35,768 nucleotides of DNA, taken from positions 3,343,766 to 3,379,533 of the forward strand of contig NZ_KK037166.1 in assembly GCF_000568255.1 (NCBI RefSeq), given 5' to 3'. This DNA is from Kutzneria sp. 744 (lineage in GTDB: Bacteria > Actinomycetota > Actinomycetes > Mycobacteriales > Pseudonocardiaceae). Of this stretch, positions 33,413 to 35,768 are shown piece after piece (position 1 is the first letter of the stretch; each line of letters begins with the position of its first letter). A model generated the notes under the pieces. That model saw nothing but the letters and a program-made list of their open reading frames with translations. It ran no database searches and was not told the origin of the DNA. The translations under genes were made by a program, and so were the position numbers.

Positions 33413-34254
33413 CCGAGTACCGCAGGATTCTGCTCGACGGAGCCGTTGTCGAGGTCGAAAAACACGGCGACGAGCTGCACGCCCCGGACGGCCGCCGAAT
33501 CACACTGGACGGTGCGGTACACCTGCCGCCCACCGAGCCGTCGAAGATCATCGCGGTGCACCTGAACCACCGCAGCCGAGTCGACGAGTTCCAGGTGACG
33601 CTGCCGCCGGCCCCGACCTACTTCCACAAGCCCACCTCGGCGCTGAACGCGCACGGCGGCGCGGTCGTCCGGCCCGAGGGCTGCCGGTGGCTGAACTACG
33701 AGGGCGAGGTCGCCATCGTGATCGGCAGGACCTGCCGGAACATCGCGCCGGACGAGGCCGCCGACCACATCCGCGGCTATACCATCGCCAACGACTACGG
33801 CCTGCACGACTTCCGCGACACCGACGCCGGCTCGATGCTGCGGGTGAAGGGCTCGGACACGTTGTGCCCCTTGGGTCCCGGCCTCGTGACCGACTGGGAT
33901 TTCCACGGCCGCACGCTGATCACCCGTGTCAACGGTGAGATCAAGCAGCAGGGCAGCACCGACGAGATGACGTGGGACATGCACTACCTCGTCGCCGACA
34001 TCGCCCGGACGATCACCCTGTTCCCCGGGGACGTGCTGCTGTCGGGGACGCCGGCCAACTCCCGCCCCGTGCAGCCGGGTGACGTCGTCGAAGTCGAGGT
34101 GGACGGCCTCGGCGTGCTGCGCAACCACATCGTCGGCGGACCGACGAAGATCCGCGCGGATGTGGGCGCGCAGCCCACCGAGTCCGAAGAGGTCCGTTCC
34201 ACGGCGCTGGGCGGCGACTGGGAGTTCCGGGGAATCCGGCCGCCGCGGCGCTGA
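33409..34254 (+). CDS. hpaG: fumarylacetoacetate-hydrolase-family isomerase/decarboxylase (HpaG-like)
   Basis: This protein of about 281 residues has one FAH domain, against two in the fused HpaG of E. coli. Metal-binding acids are visible in LNYEGEVAIVIG and in the NDYGLHDFRDTD segment. VKGSDTLCPLGPGLV and ILSGTP-like LLSGTPANSRPVQPGD complete the pattern. It should decarboxylate or isomerise the hydroxymuconate-type intermediate downstream of HpaE. GTG 33409 (overlapping the hpaD stop as GTGA, with AGGGG upstream) is preferred to GTG 33403. Its stop touches that of the convergent MarR gene. Confidence 0.88.
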   Translation: MTEYRRILLDGAVVEVEKHGDELHAPDGRRITLDGAVHLPPTEPSKIIAVHLNHRSRVDEFQVTLPPAPTYFHKPTSALNAHGGAVVRPEGCRWLNYEGEVAIVIGRTCRNIAPDEAADHIRGYTIANDYGLHDFRDTDAGSMLRVKGSDTLCPLGPGLVTDWDFHGRTLITRVNGEIKQQGSTDEMTWDMHYLVADIARTITLFPGDVLLSGTPANSRPVQPGDVVEVEVDGLGVLRNHIVGGPTKIRADVGAQPTESEEVRSTALGGDWEFRGIRPPRR

Positions 34255-34824
34255 CTAGTCGCCGGCGGCGAGACCGGGCAGCGGGCTGGCCTGGACCTGC
34301 TGGCGCACCTCGGCCTGCCGGGCGGTAGAGGTCTGCTCGAAGTGGTTGAGCATGTGCCGCAGCACCCGGGTCAGCTCGGCGATCCGCCGCGGCGACAGGC
34401 CTTCGAGGCTGTACACCTCCTCGGCGTTGAAGCGCGGGAACAGCTCGCACATCAGCGCCTTGCCGCGTTCGGTCAGCGACAGCACGCTGAGCCGGCGGTC
34501 GTCGGCCGGCGTGGTGCGGTCGAGCAGGCCCCGGTTGGACAGGGTCCGCGCGACGCCGGTGAGCGTGCCCTTGGAGATGCCGCTCTCCTCGGCCACGTGC
34601 CGGGTCTCGATGTCGCCCCAGATCCACACCACCCACAGCACCACGAAACCCGTCCACGACAGGTCCACGTCGCGCAGCACGGACTGCTCGAAGTGGTTGC
34701 GCACGACCAGGGCCGTCCGGTGCAGGTTGGACAGCGCCATCATCGACTCGACGTCGATCGGCAGGCCGTTGAGGCGCTCGCCGACGGCCTTCTCGGTCTC
34801 GCGCAGCGTGTAGTAGCCGGTCAC
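34255..34824 (-). CDS. MarR-family transcriptional regulator (HpaR-like by context)
   Basis: This 189-residue winged-helix regulator contains IETRHVAEESGISKGTLTGVARTLSNRGLLDRTTPADDRRLSVLSLTERG, the standard MarR recognition helix and wing. It ends against hpaG with no gap, an arrangement like hpaR beside hpa genes in other bacteria, so control by homoprotocatechuate or a related acid is plausible. The start is a GTG at 34824. A short palindrome TAGCC-CTC-GGCTA (34836-34848) lies 11 bp upstream and overlaps the stop of the glycosyltransferase gene; it might be an autoregulatory site, but this is weak. The shared 22-bp operators could be its targets. Confidence 0.87.
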   Translation of the reverse strand: MTGYYTLRETEKAVGERLNGLPIDVESMMALSNLHRTALVVRNHFEQSVLRDVDLSWTGFVVLWVVWIWGDIETRHVAEESGISKGTLTGVARTLSNRGLLDRTTPADDRRLSVLSLTERGKALMCELFPRFNAEEVYSLEGLSPRRIAELTRVLRHMLNHFEQTSTARQAEVRQQVQASPLPGLAAGD

Positions 34825-34845
34825 GGCCGCCAGCGTAGCCCTCGG

Positions 34846-35768
34846 CTAGACCAGTTCGGCCAGCCTGTCAGCCACGAAAGCGGGGCTGGGCTGCTCGGCG
34901 ATCTCGTCCCGCACCTCGGCGGCGGCCTTGGCGAAGGCCTGGTCGTCGAGCACGCGGGTGAGCGCGGGCGCGACCTCCTCCGGCTCGCTGACCGTGAGGC
35001 CGACGCCGCGGGTGGCCATGACATTGGCGTTGAGCGGCTGGTCGGCGAACTTGGGCAGCGCCACCTGGGGCACGCCGTAGACCAGCGGCGTCGCCACCGT
35101 CGCCGATCCGCCGTGGTGCACGATCGCGGCGCAGGTCGGCATCAGGGCGTTGAGCGGCATCCAGCCCAGCGGCCGCACGTTGGCCGGCAGCTCCCCGAGG
35201 TCCGAGAGGTCGATGTCGCCCAGGGCCAACAACACCTCGATGTCCATTGTGGACAGTTCGGCCAGCACGCCGCGCAGCACGCCGACGCCGCCGAGGGCCG
35301 GCAGCACGCTGCCGAGGGTGACGCAGACGCGGGGCCGGGTCGGCGGCAGCGTCACCCAGCCCGGGACCACGCGCGACTCGTTGTACGGGACGTACCGCAT
35401 GAGGTGCTGGGTGTCGGTGGCCGTGCCGCCCATGCTCGGCGGCCGGACGTCGATGGTCGCCACCGGGGTGATCGGGGCGTCCGACAGGCCCAGCCGCTGC
35501 GCGGTCGGCTCCAGGTAGGCGGCGATGTCCTTGCGGGCGGCGAGCACGTGCCCGTCCAGACCGGCCCACCCCAGCCGGATGCCCTGCTCGACCAGCGGCA
35601 CGCCCAGGTCGGCGGCGATCAGCCGGCCGGCCCCCTGCTCGGCGGTGGTGATCACCAGGTCCGGCCGGAAGGCCCGGGCCACCGGCAGCATGCCGTCGAT
35701 CATCTGCTCGCCGAACCAGCCGAAGCCGCCCCGCTGCGGCTGCCGGTCGGCGTCGCCCTTGCGCATCT
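34846..35768 (-). CDS. GT1 family glycosyltransferase, macrolide-type (5' end outside window)
   Basis: The 306 visible residues are the C-terminal three quarters of a GT-B nucleotide-sugar transferase. MRYVPYNESRVVPGWV and RPRVCVTLGS are typical of antibiotic glycosyltransferases such as EryCIII/DesVII relatives. IVHHGGSATVATPLVYGVPQVALP is the donor-phosphate-binding motif, and KFADQPLNA contains the sugar-contacting Asp-Gln. The reading frame is open to the right edge, so the N-terminal acceptor domain continues outside. It lies 21 bp upstream of the MarR gene on the same strand. It may mark the edge of a secondary-metabolite cluster to the right. Confidence 0.87.
   Translation of the reverse strand, partial: MRKGDADRQPQRGGFGWFGEQMIDGMLPVARAFRPDLVITTAEQGAGRLIAADLGVPLVEQGIRLGWAGLDGHVLAARKDIAAYLEPTAQRLGLSDAPITPVATIDVRPPSMGGTATDTQHLMRYVPYNESRVVPGWVTLPPTRPRVCVTLGSVLPALGGVGVLRGVLAELSTMDIEVLLALGDIDLSDLGELPANVRPLGWMPLNALMPTCAAIVHHGGSATVATPLVYGVPQVALPKFADQPLNANVMATRGVGLTVSEPEEVAPALTRVLDDQAFAKAAAEVRDEIAEQPSPAFVADRLAELV

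Overview
The window is GC-rich DNA from an actinomycete, most likely a member of the Pseudonocardiaceae. This rests on very high third-position GC, many GTG starts and stop/start overlaps, an EspG-like gene beside a DUF3558 lipoprotein, an IdeR-type iron box and a DasR-type operator. No tRNA, rRNA, transposase, integrase or CRISPR array was seen. The genus cannot be fixed from the sequence alone.

Layout. 1-4747 (minus strand): an ABC-2 exporter (permease cut by the left edge, plus ATPase), an iron-regulated siderophore-interacting flavoprotein, an EspG-like protein, a DUF3558 lipoprotein and a PAP2-like membrane protein. 4770-4874 is a long imperfect inverted repeat. 4878-14047 is a phenylacetate catabolon: paaZ-A-B-C-D-E on minus, an enoyl-CoA hydratase on plus, a 3-hydroxyacyl-CoA dehydrogenase and thiolase on minus, and a TetR regulator (PaaR-like) on plus. 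Two related 22-bp operators sit in its two divergent promoters. 14100-14813 is a one-gene unit: a DasR-type operator, a secreted AA10 lytic polysaccharide monooxygenase and a terminator hairpin.

14982-23675 is the most unusual part. Three plus-strand genes are tightly coupled: a lipase-like alpha/beta-hydrolase, a caspase-fold protease fused to a STAND-like P-loop NTPase and a beta-propeller-like C-terminus, and a 1,614-residue P-loop NTPase with an uncharacterised N-terminal region and a long helical-repeat C-terminus. Both arrangement and domains suggest a conflict, antiphage or regulated cell-death system in which a protease and a lipase are the effectors. This is inference from domain content.

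23702-34824 appears to be a second catabolic block for an amine or aromatic compound. It holds an FAD oxidoreductase, a PLP-dependent decarboxylase and a glutamine-synthetase-family ligase broken by two homopolymer indels (all minus). These are followed by an acetoacetate-decarboxylase-family protein, a small HEAT-like protein, an aldehyde dehydrogenase, then hpaE-hpaD-hpaG-like homoprotocatechuate genes and a MarR regulator. Two divergent promoters in this block carry nearly the same 22-bp site, so both halves are probably one regulon. The simplest reading is amine formation or capture, oxidation to an aldehyde and arylacetic acid, then ring cleavage by HpaD. A 69-bp tandem repeat lies at 28827-29100. 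The right edge cuts a macrolide-type glycosyltransferase, which hints at secondary metabolism beyond the window.
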